Origin: Marisa cornuarietis
Lineage: Eukaryota > Mollusca > Gastropoda > Architaenioglossa > Ampullariidae
Length of the DNA stretch: 64,000 nucleotides
Reading direction: 5' to 3'
Assembly (NCBI GenBank): GCA_004794655.1
Contig: SMMW01000622.1
Span: 7,798,501 to 7,862,500, forward strand
Position numbers and translations under genes: made by a program. Positions within the stretch are counted from its first letter, which is position 1. Each line of letters starts with the position of its first letter. Below the pieces are notes generated by a model, which worked only from the letters and a program-made list of their open reading frames with translations, had not been told where the DNA came from and searched no databases. Below are positions 1-14,400 of the stretch, piece after piece.

Positions 1-202
1 TGGTGAGGAGACCCATCCTAATTGTTAAAGTTTAATAATGATTTTTTTTTAAGTCATCACAAATGCTCTATTAATATCTGATCTTGTGTTTTTGTTAAAA
101 GACTTTGGTGAGAGACATTTTTAAAGTTAAATGTTAACAAAATTATTCATTATTTTTCCATGTTTAGTTTATTCTAAAGCAAGTAATTTTTTAATTTCTC
201 AG

Positions 203-3200
203 GCATAAAGTATGAACAGGAGAATGAAGATGATTTTAAAGATAAGCAAGATTTTGCAGCACCACCACCCTCACATTATCCACCTAATGGTGAGTGAGAA
301 CCGTTTCATGCTCGAAGGGCTGAATCAACCTTAACACAGGCTTTTTCTTTTCTTTTTTTAACTTATATATTTATTTTATATTTCTGCACCAATTATATAA
401 CATATATACTCAAGTTGGTTCCTTTGTTGCTTCTCAGACTACCAAGAATTTTACCATTGTTTACAATTAAAAAAGAAAAATATTATTGTAGGAAGATACC
501 TTTATACCACTAATGGGCAAAAGGCTAAGACATTCATGAACCTGTACATTTAGTTTTTTCCATACTGGTTGTTAAGAATGTATATATATGCAACAAAGAG
601 TGTTTTAAAATTAATGTATAATATTTTATTATTCTTTAGCATTCATAAGTTTTCCGGTCCTTTGATAGTGTTGTTCATTTCTAGTATTCTTCTGTTCTAT
701 GCGTAGGATGCAGCATAAGCATGAATGTTTTCTGTGCAGTTGAGCGCCCAAATATCGGCTGCCGAGTGTTGGTAAACCGTCATGCCTCCAAGATCTTGCC
801 TGGGCTTATGCGTGACATTTGTGACTGGGTTGTAGAGACTCGGGTCAAATCTGCAAAACTGCTGTACACATTGTTGATTAATTTGGAAGAGTATGCGACA
901 CAGCACATCGAAATCCTTATTAGCGGTATGAGCAAGGCCAGCCTTGATGAGGAAAAACATGTAGTTGAAGAGGTTAGTGATCATATCCTCTAGACATAAT
1001 TTTTTTGATTTTATGAACTGAATAAACTGTTATTAAGAATGTACATAGACTAGTGAAAAGAAGAGAGATTGCATGTGCTTGTGTGTGGCGGATGGAGATT
1101 AACATAAATATTTTTTGCATGTACCAAGTTTTGTTTTTCTTCCATTGTGTAATATGTTGCAAAGTCAAAAATCTTTTTTTTTCAGGTAAATAGAAGTGCA
1201 GAACTTGTTGGCTACTTTGTGAGACCAGACATGTGGTTCAAGGTCATGCTAAAGACCCTGAGAATGAACCAGTCCTATGGCAACCTTTTCATTATGGCAG
1301 GCATCCTACGAGGTTCCATGGCATCTGAGCTGCTGCCTCATTTGGAGGATATCTCTGCTCTGCTAACCAGCCCTGAAATGTGTCATACTTTACAGGTGTG
1401 TTAATATGCATATGTGCATACTTTCATTTTAACTCTTGTGTACTAGTGTCTTCACTGTGTTATGTTCATGTATGTTTGTGTCTGTTGACTCATTTGGTGT
1501 CTTATTAATATCTATTTTTTTCTGTATGCTGATCCTTATTATTTCACTCTCGAGTGTCTCTGTTTTTAAAGTACTATTTTCGTTTAGGTTCAGGTTCTCA
1601 CCCAGTTACTTGCATGTGCTGAGGCACTCATCAAGGTCATGCAGTCTGAGGTTGCAGTCATCAGCCAGAAGCTTTTTGATCTGATCATCACTGTCATGGC
1701 AATGACTAGTGATGGGACAGTCAGGGAAAAGGTTACGTATCCTTTATTATCTTTATTGTGACTGTCCTAAAGCTGTGTAACTCATCCTACAGTACAAATC
1801 ATATAATTTCCTCAGAGCAGATTATGTTTTATGTCATTATTTGATCATGTAATTTTAATAAATATACAATTTTTTTATTTATTTTTATTTTATTTTTTAA
1901 AAGAGATCACATCCTGGACTGGGTCATACATCGACCTGATGACCACTTAGTCCAGTCAGTTGATGTTTCTCACGATCTCTCATCTGACCACTACTCAGTA
2001 CTAATCGAACTGGATCGCAAATGCCCATCATCGGCGCCAGTTTTCAGACCCACTCGGTCATTACAAAATGTGGATAGACTAGCATTCAAAGCACAGCTGC
2101 AGATGGCGCTCCTCCAACCACCCCTTTGCCGAGCAACTTGACTGTGTTTTGCGTAGAGTAGTTGATGACCACGCCCCAGTGTCTCGACGTCTGATACGCC
2201 AGTCTAAATGTGCGCCATGGTATTCACAGATCCGCGTTGAACTCCGTGACCTGAAGCGCACGCGCCGGCAAGCTGAACGTGTTTGGCGGAAGACTGGACT
2301 CGCCATCCACAAAGAAATTTATAATGCCGCAAAGCAAAGCGTTGCAAAATGCATTTATGCGGCTAAAGCATCATATCTTCAGGGCCAAATAATTAACTGC
2401 ACCTCCTCCAAAAAGCTCTTTGCCATCTGCACTCAAATGACTGGATCTTGTACAGCAACACCACTGCCTACTGCCTACCCTGCCTCACTGCTGCCGCAAG
2501 TTTTTAGTGATTATTTCACCAGCAAGATATCGGACATTCGATCATCTTTAGACTCTGTGTCGGCGCTTGACAGCATCTCCTGTGATGTCCTTCCAGGATG
2601 CTCCATGTCCAAGTTCCTCCCAGTCTCTGAGACCGATGTGAAAGTGGTTATTCTAAAAGCTAAACCAACAACTTGCGAGTTAGATCCGATGCCCACAAGC
2701 CTTCTGCTCGAGTGCCTAGATACTCTACTTCCTGCCATCACAAATATTGTAAATGTCAGCCTGTCGTCAGGTGTTTTCCCATCTCTGTTTAAAAATGCGG
2801 TGGTGAGGCCACTTCTAAAGAAATCCACGCTTGACGTCAATGTCCTGAACAACTACCGTCCAGTTTCCAACTTGTCTTTTCTCTCTAAGATCATAGAGAA
2901 AATAGTTTTGACACAGCTCTGGGCATACTTACAAGAGCACCATCTTATCCCACAAGCTCAGTCGGCGTATAGACCTTTCCACAGCACCGAGACCACTCTT
3001 ATTAAAGTAACAACAGACATTATCTGCTCTTGACAGTGGTGATGTCTCTCCATTAACCCTACTGGACCTGTCTGCTGCATTTGACACTATAGACCACTCT
3101 CTGCTTCTTCACAGACTCCACACCCTCTACGGGATTTCTGGACCTGCGCTCTCATGGTTCAACTCCTATCTCACTGATAGGACCCAGACTGTGTTAGTTG

Positions 3201-6200
3201 ATGGTCAGATATCTCGCCCTGCTTCACTTTTCTGTGGTGTTCCCCAAGGCTCAGTACTTGGCCCAGTTCTGTTCATCCTGTATACTAAGCCCCTTTCATC
3301 ATGCGTCCGGTCTCACCAGGTTTCTCATCAATCCTATGCTGATGACACGCAGCTTTACTGTTCCACTCCGCCGGCTGAGTCTCACTCTGCTCACTCTGGG
3401 ATTTATTGTCACTGATGACATGACACTCGATAGACATGTAGCAGCTGTCTGTCGGTCTGCCTATTATGAGGTCCGTAAGATCAGTGCCATCCGTCACTTT
3501 CTCTCTACACGAGCTACCAACACTCTTGTCTGTGCGTTTGTTCTTTCTCGACTTGACTACTGCAACTCCTTGCTGGCAGGCTGCCCTGACTACCTCATTC
3601 AGAGACTCCAGAGAGTACAGAACTCTGCTGCGCGTCTGGTGCTTAGAGCAAGGAAACGGGACCATGTCACTCCTCTCCTTCGTTCTCTACACTGGCTACC
3701 CATCCGTTCTCGCATTCAGTACAAACTGTCTGTGCTGTGTTTTAATTTCTTTGCTGGCTCCTGTCCTGAATATTTCACTAAACTTCTCATCCCTTACTCT
3801 CCGTCCAGACAACTGCGCTCTTCGTCTGACGACCGTATTCTAACTGTTCCTGTCACCAGAACAACAACATATGGTCACAGGACTTTTGGCTACTGTGCTG
3901 CAAAACAATGGAACTCTCTTCCTTTCCATATCCGCCACCTTCCTACATCTGAATCTTTCAAATCTGCACTGAAAACGCACCTCTTCCTTGAGCATTACTC
4001 CTAACACAGTCCACACAATGCTAGTCCTTCTTAACCTCCCCCCTTCCCTCTTGCTACTTTACCCATCTTTCTCGCAGAATCACTATATTTCTCTGTTCCT
4101 GTTACTTGATGCCTTTTGTTTTGTTTCGTCAGTACTGTCGTTTTCTTTCGTCCCCTGTGTTCTGTATCTACTTAGTCCACGTCTCTTCCTCGTTTTAAGC
4201 GCTAAGAGCATGCTCTCTATGAGTGTGAATATGCGCTATAAAAATCTTCACTTATTATTATTTTTATTATTATTTAGAATTTAACAATAGTTGTTGATGT
4301 AGCCTTAGTTCAGTGCAAAGCATATTGATGAAAGTAGAGAATGGAAGGAAAATGAAAAGTATTTTTTGCATGAAAACTGAAAAATTGCAAGATTTAGATG
4401 CAGATAATGATGACATTTATGGTCATTAAAATTTGTTTTTCAACAGGCAACAAAGTTGATACAAGATCTCACAATAGCACAGGGTTTTGGGTGTAAAGAT
4501 GAGTTCTTCCGTCATCACTCTCACCCCCTGCTTCAGTCCTTTGGAGACAGCTACATAGGATGGACAAACCACTCACCAGAGCGCCATATCTTCAACACTT
4601 TGTTGATAGAAGCAGGTTGAGACATAATACCTACACACAAATTTTCTAGCTTTTCCTTTTGTCTACAGTTTGATGGGTTATATCATTAAAAAATAATGAT
4701 TAATAATACCATACCATAAGTCCAGCTTATGGATGCTGTGACAAATGTTGAATTGGGTAAGCCAGCTACTTGAAAATGAGCACTGACCTTCAGTGTTTAT
4801 TTTCTCATGAAATTCTCTTTTTTATGCAACAAGGATCCACAAATACAACACCCTCAGATCTTCAATTAAAACTACTCGTACAGGGCCTGGTTGAGCACTA
4901 CCATTTTGAGTGTGTGAAGAATATGATGTTTTTCCACACCCTTGTCACTCTCCAACTTGACATTAAGCTCCATTATCTTCTGAGACTAATATCATGGAAT
5001 TTTGAGGAATCAACATGAAATTCCTCCAGGGGCACTGCATGACTCTCACCTTTCTCAAATCTTGCATATTTTAATTTTGTGCTTGAGAATAAACACTGTG
5101 CATTTATGCTTACTTGGGACCTGTTTTGACATGCTGGGCATTGGGTGAGAACACAAAGTTTGAATAGATCCCATCCAGCTGTTCATATGAACTGGCAGGA
5201 GTGAGAGACAACAGTGGTACACAGTGTGGCATGCCATGACATGTTTGAACACAGTTCAGCTAAAAATTAACTTTTATTATCATTTAAAGTAGTATTCTGT
5301 TGGGGGGGTTTTTAGGGAGAGGGGTAGGCTTAAGAGTGGTGGTTGCTCGAGTTCCAGTTAGCAGAGTCTACTGTAGTTAGTCTTAATTGTTATGCATTGG
5401 AAATCCTGAAGAGCTTGTCTTAGTTTGGTCAACCAGTATATTTCATTACTCTATGGCTTTTGTGTACAACATCTTTTTTATAGTTTTTCAGAGTTGAATT
5501 CAACATGCAACAGCATGGCTTTGACTCAAAAAAGGGTTGTTTTGAATTTCCAGGTCCTGTTGTAGGAGAGCTGTTAGAAGAAATTGTAGCAATATTTAAG
5601 AGCTGCCTGAAACCTGAAAAAGATCCAGAGATGCGGTTGAAGTCTTTTGCCTTGCTGTCTCAGCTCATGATGAATGCAGCAGGCACACTCAATTCTCAGC
5701 AGAGGTTTGAAGAGTTTGCAACAGTCATTGTGAAGGATGTTGTTCTGCCTAACTGTGTATGGCAGGCTGGACGCACAGCTGCTGCAGTCAGAACAGCAGC
5801 TGTGTCTTGTTTGTGGGCCCTGCTTCAAAGTTCTGTACTGACAACAGACAAGGTGAGCATGGCACCCTAATAAAAATTACTATAACTAATTGTTGCAAAA
5901 TAATGATGAATCAAAAATTATGCTGACAGGTGCGATGAGACATTACACACACAAATTACCAGTGAAACATTATTTCGCTGGGCAAACATCATCTGAGAGA
6001 AAGTTTACAATAAGTATTATTTTCAGGTTGGCGCTTGCAGCCAAGGTAAAATAGAGCATCATTTGCTTGTCATATTTCAGCTGCATCCTGTAGCAGAGGA
6101 ATTGATCACTCAAATGATCACTACAATGGATGACGACAACAAGAGCACAAGGCTGATAAGCTGTCGAGTACTGACACGTACCTTCAACACAATGGGCAAT

Positions 6201-6889
6201 GCTTTGGATCAAGATCGGCTTCACAACCTCTACCCTGAACTGCTCAAGCGCCTTGATGACAGCAGTGATGAAATACGCATGATGGTGACTCGCACCTTTT
6301 TAGCGTACTTTGACTGCTTTCAAAATCAGTATGATGTGGGCCTGTACAGAGCTCACCTGGAGGCTCTGTACAAAGGTCTCCTTGTGCACCTGGATGATCC
6401 CGACGAGAAGATACAAGAAGGAGTGCTGGGTAAGGGCACCAGAGTTTTGTTTCACACTGTTTTTATCACAACCCTCTTTTTTTTTCTTGGGTCTTGGTAT
6501 AATGATGTGTCATGGTATTCATTTTATTTAATGGTTTTTACATCTTTTTGCTCTTAGTCAATGAAAAATATTTGAGCTAGATTTTATGAGTGAAATATGA
6601 AAAACTCCTATAAAGCTACCTGTGGGAAGGAAAAGTTAGGTCTTTTTTTAAAAAAATAATTTGAATAGTTGATCAAAATATGTTCTGTAGTGATATAAAA
6701 ATGTAAAAAGAAATAGTTTTTAACATTAAAAGTGTTTGTATTGCAGAGGTTCTGGAAAAAGCTGGTCAGCTTCATCCAAACTTTCTTCGTCAAGAAGTTG
6801 AAAACGTAAAACACAAGCATCGAGACCCAACATTCTGTAACAGGCTTATACAGCACATGCAAGCAGTCCTTGCTGCCGAAACTAACTAA
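203..6889 (+). CDS. DNAAF5: Dynein axonemal assembly factor 5 (HEATR2), C-terminal part
   Basis: Cytoplasmic HEAT-repeat protein that helps pre-assemble outer and inner dynein arms for motile cilia (established for the family). Eight coding exons read in phase: 203-289, 740-972, 1186-1395, 1588-1731, 4447-4615, 5554-5852, 6081-6429, 6747-6889, with stop TAA at 6887-6889. About 544 residues are visible; the N-terminal exons lie left of the window. Diagnostic stretches are the VKSAKLL helix in exon 2, CRVLTRTFNTMGNALDQD and the conserved WQAGRTAAAVRTAAVSCLWAL segment, which match what I recall of vertebrate HEATR2. The protein is almost entirely helical HEAT repeats and ends in VLAAETN. An acceptor six bases later (1594) in exon 4 would also stay in frame. 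AATAAA polyadenylation signal at 7054-7059. The 4447 exon ends with one base that only fits the exon at 5554, so no coding exon lies between. Gene identity very sure; exact first visible exon slightly less so. Confidence 0.95.
1901..4277 (+). mobile_element. Degenerate L2/CR1-like non-LTR retrotransposon in a DNAAF5 intron
   Basis: Inserted in the intron between the DNAAF5 exons ending 1731 and starting 4447, same strand as the gene. It starts inside the C-terminal end of an APE-type endonuclease (SSDHYSV, about 1990), so it is 5' truncated. Reverse transcriptase blocks follow: NNYRPVSNLSFLSKIIEK near 2850, SAAFDTIDHSLL near 3070, GVPQGSVLGPVLF near 3240 and the YADD catalytic box near 3340. 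The usual C-terminal end (RLDYCNSLLAG, LHWLPI, AKQWNSLP) occupies 3550-3990. A frameshift lies near 3030. About 80 residues usually present between YADD and the C-terminal block are missing near 3400. The 3' end is a short hairpin-like GCGCTATAAA motif followed by an (ATT)-rich tail. Inactive copy. Confidence 0.9.
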
Positions 6890-8498
6890 AATGTTTTTGT
6901 TGTATTTCAGAGCATTTGGTTTGAATGTTTTGCAGCTGGGAAGCATACATTGAGTATGAAAGCACATTTTTGTCACTCCAGTAACATTTATCATTTGTTT
7001 TTGTATGATTATTTTAGAGACCGTAAACCTTCATTGTTACCTTCCCTTATATGAATAAAAGTGTTCAAAAGTGAGTGAATCATGCTGTTGAAAACATGGC
7101 AGAAAATCTGGCATGGAATCTTAGAATAAAAAATTCAGACAAAATTAATCTTAATTAAATTGATATGATATGCTGTGATGTCTGTATTTTCAGCCCTTAT
7201 TGTTTTAAGATATATTTGGCTTTGTAGTTAAAACCACAAAAATATACTTTTGAGAAAATTTGAATTCAACTGAATAATTTTTAAAAAAAGGTATGTACCT
7301 ACAAGAGATCTACACAAAATTTTATTTCTGGTATCATGATATAAAAAAATCAGGTCAATAATTAGATTATCACTGGCATATTTAAATTGCCCACTGGGAC
7401 AAATAAAGTTGGTCATTGTCATTGTTATGCCATCACAACTGTTGTGTTTTATTTCTTACTCTTTCCCATATCCCAGTACACATCACAGTTTAAAGAAAGA
7501 AAAGATAAAATTAACATATAATGACAGCAACAAGATGCAGGGACAAAAAATCACTATTCTGGAGTAATAATGGAGTTAATGACTGAACTAATGATCTTTC
7601 CAAGTGCTCCTGCGATATTTGCATGGTTGGAACTTTAAATCACTTATGACCATTAAGCAGTCAAGCCTATATAAGCTTAAGAGATGTACTTACAAGAGAA
7701 CTTCTGTGCATTTAAAACTTTCCAGAGCATCTTTTTAGTTGAGGTGCAAAAATTCAGGTAATGATAAAGGTAAAATTTAAAACAAATTCTTGTTAATGCG
7801 AAATTACTTTTGCTCTTAACTAAAACAGCTTTTAAGAAAGTTATATTTGAAAGTTATATTTTGTATTTGATAATTGTTAAAATAGCTTTGATGTATTCTT
7901 TGCAGTGCATCATTATATGGTTGTAATGTTTATATATATATATATCAAGTAAAATAAATTTATAGTGCACTGTTTGTCTAGATTTCTCCTAACACTGCAA
8001 TTAGCAAGTAACAACCTCACTATAATGACATCATGGTACTTATAGTTTAGAATTTTGAAACATTTGTTATTGGACACATCATCTATTTTCTTACATTTTA
8101 TCACAAAGATGATGGGATGAAAGGGTAAAAAAAAGGTGTGTCGGTTGACAAGCAATATACACCTGGCTGCAGCCGTTAGTTATTGTCATGCAAGTTGTGC
8201 ATGGAATCTTACAATTATGCAATACCCCATATTTATGCAGTGTATCTGTCATACATTATACCCAAGAGAGTACACATTGCACTAAAGACTGACTCATAAA
8301 TTACAAATTACCACCGTTGCAGTAAAGTCCTGCACCTTTCTGTCTGTAGATACAGACAATGTTCATAGTAATGGAGTAACAGGCACAAAAGTTAATTTGT
8401 TCTCAATTGCAGATCATTGGCTTTTCTGTCTTGGCAATGGGTCCATTGAAGAGTGTGCTCAGCTTGTCCACAAACAGAGTTAAGCTCCCAAAGAAGCT
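6890..8498. other. DNAAF5-VWA3A convergent 3' interval
   Basis: No protein-coding exon seen. It holds the 3' UTR and polyadenylation signals of DNAAF5 (AATAAA at 7054-7059, another AATAAA near 7125) and presumably the 3' UTR of VWA3A on the other strand. TTTATT motifs near 7321 and 7449 could act as its poly(A) signal on the minus strand. Positions 7383-7412 carry a Rex1-type LINE tail (AATTGCCC...GGGACAAATAAAGT). A short (TA)n lies near 7931-7945. Confidence 0.6.
7383..7412 (+). repeat. Rex1-type LINE 3' tail remnant
   Basis: The string AATTGCCCACTGGGACAAAT followed by AAAGT closely matches the 3' end of the Rex1-like LINE at 25180-25206 (AATTGCCCTTCGGGACAAAT). Only the last ~30 bases of the element are recognisable. 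It is probably an extremely truncated insertion, or a SINE with the same tail. Confidence 0.5.
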
Positions 8499-11400
8499 TT
8501 ACTTTGATGTGGCATGTGGGCGACCAACAACAAATGCTGGCTGATCAGGAGCTGTTAATAAACAAAAAAAATGTATATCTGCACTTGTCACTCTGATAGG
8601 TACAAGATCCAATCTGTCACTATTTTTAAATGTGTGTTGTTTGATTTTAAAATTGTTTCACAACCTTTTCACTATGTAAAGTGGGATAAAGCAATAATTA
8701 AAAATTATCAAGAATACTGTATGTAATATGAGACACGTAGACATGCAGGAAAAATGGGTTTAACAAAATCACAAAAAAATTTCTGCACTTTTAAATATCT
8801 TTTAAGTCAAATTAGAGTCCATTAATACTTACACTTTACCCCATTTGTGATGACTGGTTTTTCAGGAGAAGATGTTTTTGATTTGTACATGTCTCTGCAA
8901 AATTGATGACTATATATATTCTTGCAGTGTAAAAATTATTTACTATCATCTACAAAAATGCTATGTTTTTACAATTATTTAAAACAAAAATCTAGATTCA
9001 TTAGAGAACTTTTAAGCTGTAAAGGATTTACAACCAATCACAAAAACTCACTTGTAGATTTTGGCTTGTTTTAAGTACTTGCGAGCAAGTGCTATCTCTT
9101 TTCCTAGTCTGCTCAGATCATCACCTTCAAAGTCTGGCAGATGGGGATACTAGGCAAACAGAAATACCCAAGACGCAGTTACAATTACACAAGGCAAAAC
9201 AGAAAAGGCTATTTTCAGAGTTATAAAATTAAAAACCAACAACAGTCGACTTTAAACAACGACAACAAAATATGCAAATGCCACTGCCAAAAGGTTTTGA
9301 TGATTAAAAGCATTGCTCAGACTAGAATCTACAGCACATATCGTTGGAGATGTGTTTGACAGTCTATGAGATCAAATTGTTTGTATTATTCATCCTTAAA
9401 GGCTCACTCTTCAACGCTGATGCAAGTTGGATTCTGGTGTTATTCACGTTTTGGTTACTTCCTGTTACACTGTACCACATAGTATAATATCAGGGATGGT
9501 TGGCTTAGATTTTATCACAGACCCGGACTTTCTGGATTTAGCCCATGTTTATCATCATCATCATCACTCCCTTAACTGATACCGCCTAGACTCAGAGCTA
9601 GCTGGCCAGCCTGTGGATTCAACTTGCCAGAACCTGTCATCGAGGGGACTAGATGAAATAATTACAGGGCTAGACTCACTTGTCAGATGAACATTAGTGG
9701 GTGTCTGCACTTCAAAAACTCATTGGCTCGACTTGCCCCAGAATTGATCCAAGGGGAACAACCAAGAAATACAGCTCTGCTCATTTCAAATTTCATTCCC
9801 TATTTTTAAAATAATGTCCAATAAAATGAAACGTTTATCATTCTAACAGAAAATCTCAGGTAAAGAAAACTGGCATACCTCACTATCATTAAAGCCTTCT
9901 GAGAGCAACTTATGAGCAAACATATCAGGATTGAAATCATCCGGACATCGATGGTACCTTCCTCCAGTTTCTTGGGCCAGGAGATGCAGAAAGCTATTTG
10001 CAGTGCTGAAAGTTTTTTAAACAAGCATGAATAGGTGACTGAGAAAGCAAAAATGACAGAAGAAAAGAAAAATTAAGGAAGATAAAAATGAAACTGTCAT
10101 TCAAAAATGTATTCTAAGAATTCAATTTTAGAAAACAACATTTTCTAAGCCCTGTTGTGTATTTTATTATTTGATCAAAAGATCAAAGAGAATACCTGTC
10201 AGAGCAGTTAAAGGAGATAGTGTTCACTGGGATATCACGGTCTGCATTCATGCGAGCAACCTCTCGAAGAACTAATGAAGTGCTTGTATCTGGCTTGCCG
10301 TCAGTCAATAGGTAAATTGCTTCAATGGCTGGGTCTTCAAATGCCAGCTGTAGTAGAAAAAAGATCAAAGCGTAAATCATCTGAACAAGTTGTATCTATT
10401 TTAGAGAGGATTCTTTATTAGACATTTAAATTCATAACAAATAAGTAAATAAACAATGGATACTTCAGGGAACAAATAAATATGAAGTACATTAATAACT
10501 CCCAATAATTAATAAAAAAGACCAATACAGCAACTGCTTAGGTACCAGATGAAGGACAAATGATTTCAAAGTACAGTTTAAATCCTAAATTAGGTAACAG
10601 GGTCAGTTGGTAGCACAATGGCTAAAGTGTTGCAATGATAGTAAGAATTGTCATGGGATTTAGATCTTGACTGATACGTGTGTGTGTGTGTGTGTGTGTG
10701 TCTCTCTCTGGTTGTTTACAAACCTGACTGTGGTTTTCTCTGGGTACTTAGATTTCTAACAATGTGTGTGTGTGAGAGAGAGAGAAATGAGTAACTGACA
10801 TAGCAAGACACACTTTATGTCTACATTAGTTGTGAGCTTGTGAACCTTCGTGTCTGTTCATGTAAAGTGCTTTAAGCCAGCTTTCATTGGCGGGGAAAAT
10901 TATCATCATTTAAACACATGCAAAACCTCTGAACATAACTGACTTGCAGAGCCTCTAGAGTGCATGTGTTCCCATTGGCAGTCAACATGGATGTCCATCT
11001 GACAGCATCATGACAGTTGCTCTCTGTGGCAGGTTGAATGGTGTTTTGCCACTTTTTGCAAGACCCTGAAAACTGGATAATGTTGAACCTGCAATATGAA
11101 GTCATAATACCACAATGTACAAAGGAAAAGCACAAGTGAAGACACAAAATTCTGTGGGAAAGTAGGTAGCTGCTACTAGCATCAGTTATAGTTACCCAAC
11201 TATACATAAAAAAGAGTGAGAGAACTTGAACAAGTATGTGTGTGCACGTGTGTGTGTGTCTGTGTGCATATTTGACATATATAAATGCAACTTTCTTATG
11301 TCTAACCTCTTTCATAAGATATCTATTCACCAGTGTCAACATTTTTCATTGTCAGGAATAATGACGGTTTGAATTTTGAGTTACCCCTATGAACCACTTT

Positions 11401-14400
11401 CAGGATATCAATAGGTTTTTAAAAAAAGGAGACCAAACACGGAGAAAAAACTTACTCTATTTCCATCTTGTATATCTGATCCCACATGAGAGATGCAAGT
11501 TCTCGCTTCAGCTCATTCAGGCGTGACTCCATGGAACCTGATGTGTCTACAAGCAGAACCAGTTTCTTGTGTGTGAGTGTACCAAACACCCGGTGACTGC
11601 CTGCAGCACAATGAAACACATCTTAAACAACTAACTTTATAGTAAACTTTATCACCAAAGTCTACTTTATACTTTTATTTCACTTTTATTTCAATTTTAT
11701 AAACTGAAATAATTTCTTATGATATGTACACATGCATGGATACACAGTTATACTGGTGTGAATTTTCGTTCTGATCTCAAGGTGATTTAGATAACAGTCA
11801 AAAGACACAAAACAGGTAAAAATTACAATGTTAACTTTCAAACTGTTTCCCATTTGATATCAAACTTATGCCATTTTACAGAGGATACTTCCTTACTTAA
11901 ACAATGCATAGTTATCTCTACAAACATCCTGTATGCAGAAAACATGATCTATACCAGATAAGAGCCACTGCAACCGCTTGAGATAGCGCCGGAGGATGCG
12001 CTCTACCTGCACCTCATACTCATTCAGTTCATGTTGTGTAAGTTGCAAATGTTTTAAGGTTCCTTTGATGTTGACAGTGGGAAAGATGTCACAGTACCTT
12101 GTCAAAAATGAAACACTTTCAACTTAACAATCTATGAATGTTTATCAACAGAAATAATGCAATAATACTATGCATTATTTCTGATGATTATAATTAGATA
12201 AGGTATTATCTAACATCATTTAATTTCAGACAATGTTATTTAACAAAGGGAAAAAAGGTAAACTAAATGCATCCTTCAAGATCTGATCGTGGCTTAAAAA
12301 AATTTCCAAGTGCACCAGTCACAGTACTGCTGCATAAAAGAAAAAAAAATTATTACATGTAGTTGATGAAGTTCACTTGCCTAAGTAAGAACTAAGAAAC
12401 GTAGCAGTATGAAATACCAGTACCAAAACATACTTTGCTGAAACCTGCTTTCGCAGAGCTTTGACAATGTGCTCGCTGTGTTTGCAGTCAGGACCTGAAA
12501 TAAGACGATTTAGGTCCAGCTTCAGTCTGCTGAGGCTGTATACTCGCATCCACTGAAACAAGATCATTATGCTCAACACTTGCTGCTAGTTTTTGAAGAA
12601 GCAGTCATTTCAGCACAATAACTCTCTGCATAAATTATAGTATCTAGTGTATAATGTTTTATTGGAAGGCCTTTAAAAAAATGCAGTCACGTCAAACCTC
12701 TTTCGTTGACACTGCATCCTCCAATTCTGATAGAACAGGGGCTGGAATTCCCTTTCTCACAGTCTTTGGTTGAGGATACTCCTTCGTCACACAACCTTTG
12801 ATGTAACAACATTTGACACCGGATACTGATTACATGTTCCTGACTTAGCAATACAGACTAAAAGATTTTTCAGATTCTATTTATGTGTGATGATGGGTGG
12901 AAAGGACAAAGAAATGTTTTAGATGAAGGTGTGTATGAAATGTTTTCTATCTCAGGTAAGCAGAATGAAACAGAGAGATGCTAACAAGTAAAGGCTCAAA
13001 ATGCAGGTATGGACAACTATTGGGTACTAGATTTTCACTTTTATTTATGCTATTATGCATTAAAATGGCAAAAATCCGATATGATAATTTTATATATATA
13101 TTTTATGTGTGAGTGTGGGAATATATTCTGACATGTAAAATTATCAAATCCATACCCGTTTCATGCTTTTTTCCCTCAATAAAGAAGTGGGAAGTTTTTA
13201 ATTGCCGAGACCTTACAGACAGCATGGGATCCTTGGCAGAGGATGGCCGAGGTTTAGTTTCTAGACCTGCAAGCAAACCTATTAATTACTTTATACATGA
13301 ATAAACAAAACAGTCAAAAAGAGAAATATAGTTTTAATTATTTTATTAACATTAAAGGATTATGACAGAAGAAAACAAAAAAGGTATATTTATATGCATA
13401 CACACACTTGTGCACGCGAACGCACACACACACACACACACATTCACATGCGTAATGTGATGATATGGGGGATATCTATCTTTACAGTGTAATTTTACAA
13501 CCTCAACTTTGGTTCATAATCAATTTACTTTGAGTAAAGCTTACGTTTAAGTGCAGCTTTAGTTTCTCTGGTTTGGGAAGCACTTGATGGCCTCCATGAA
13601 ATAGCTCGCCGCTCATACTTCTCATCCCCATCCTCTTTCTACAAAATCAATGATAATTCTTTCTCAAAAGTTCTGCACTTTTATCATTTAAACATAGTGG
13701 TTGACAGGAAAGAGAACCTATGCATAAGAGTTTTTGCTTTTGTGATGTGGGAATGCTTGAATTTGTTATACTGGAATCTGTTCTGCTCTGAGAGAAGGTT
13801 TTTCTGGATATGAGTGGACAGAAGATGGCTAGTAGTTTTGTTGCGCATCAGAACATGTAGATTCTATTTTTTTTAAATGACAAAATTTACCTGTTTGCTA
13901 CTGCTGCCAAATGCTGTATATTTTGGTGAGGGAAGTGCCCTTTGTTGTTTGAACAAGTCTTGTGGAGCGGGAAGAGGCAGAGCTTTCACCTCCTCCATAG
14001 CAGGGTACTGCTACAGATGTGACAAGCAGGATCCTCAATAATAATTTGGATTCAGTGACAGAACAAGAACTATTTATCTTTTAGACTTATCAAAGAAACA
14101 TGTGGCATGTGACCCAAATTTTCAGGCTCTAAATTAACTTACATTTCTCTTTTTGTACTTTTTCTTGACAGATTCTACAAGCATTGCACACTTGCGAGAG
14201 AAATTTAGGGCCCGGTCAATTTCTGAGTTGATGAGTTGAATATCATCACTTTCAATGATGCCTGAAAAAGAGACAAAATTTTTCACATATTTAGTATTAA
14301 GTATATATGATTTATTACAGAATAAAATACAAACAACTGGAAACTGTTCTGATGATGGAATGGCCTTCTCTTTGCTTATAATGATTTAGAAAATAAGATT

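Noticed and set aside
4770..5018. Open 82-codon segment in a DNAAF5 intron, with an AAG before GATCC that could be an acceptor
   Set aside because: The flanking exons 4447-4615 and 5554-5852 join in phase and reproduce the conserved sequence IEAG-PVVGELL. Including this segment would break the frame, and it has no donor.
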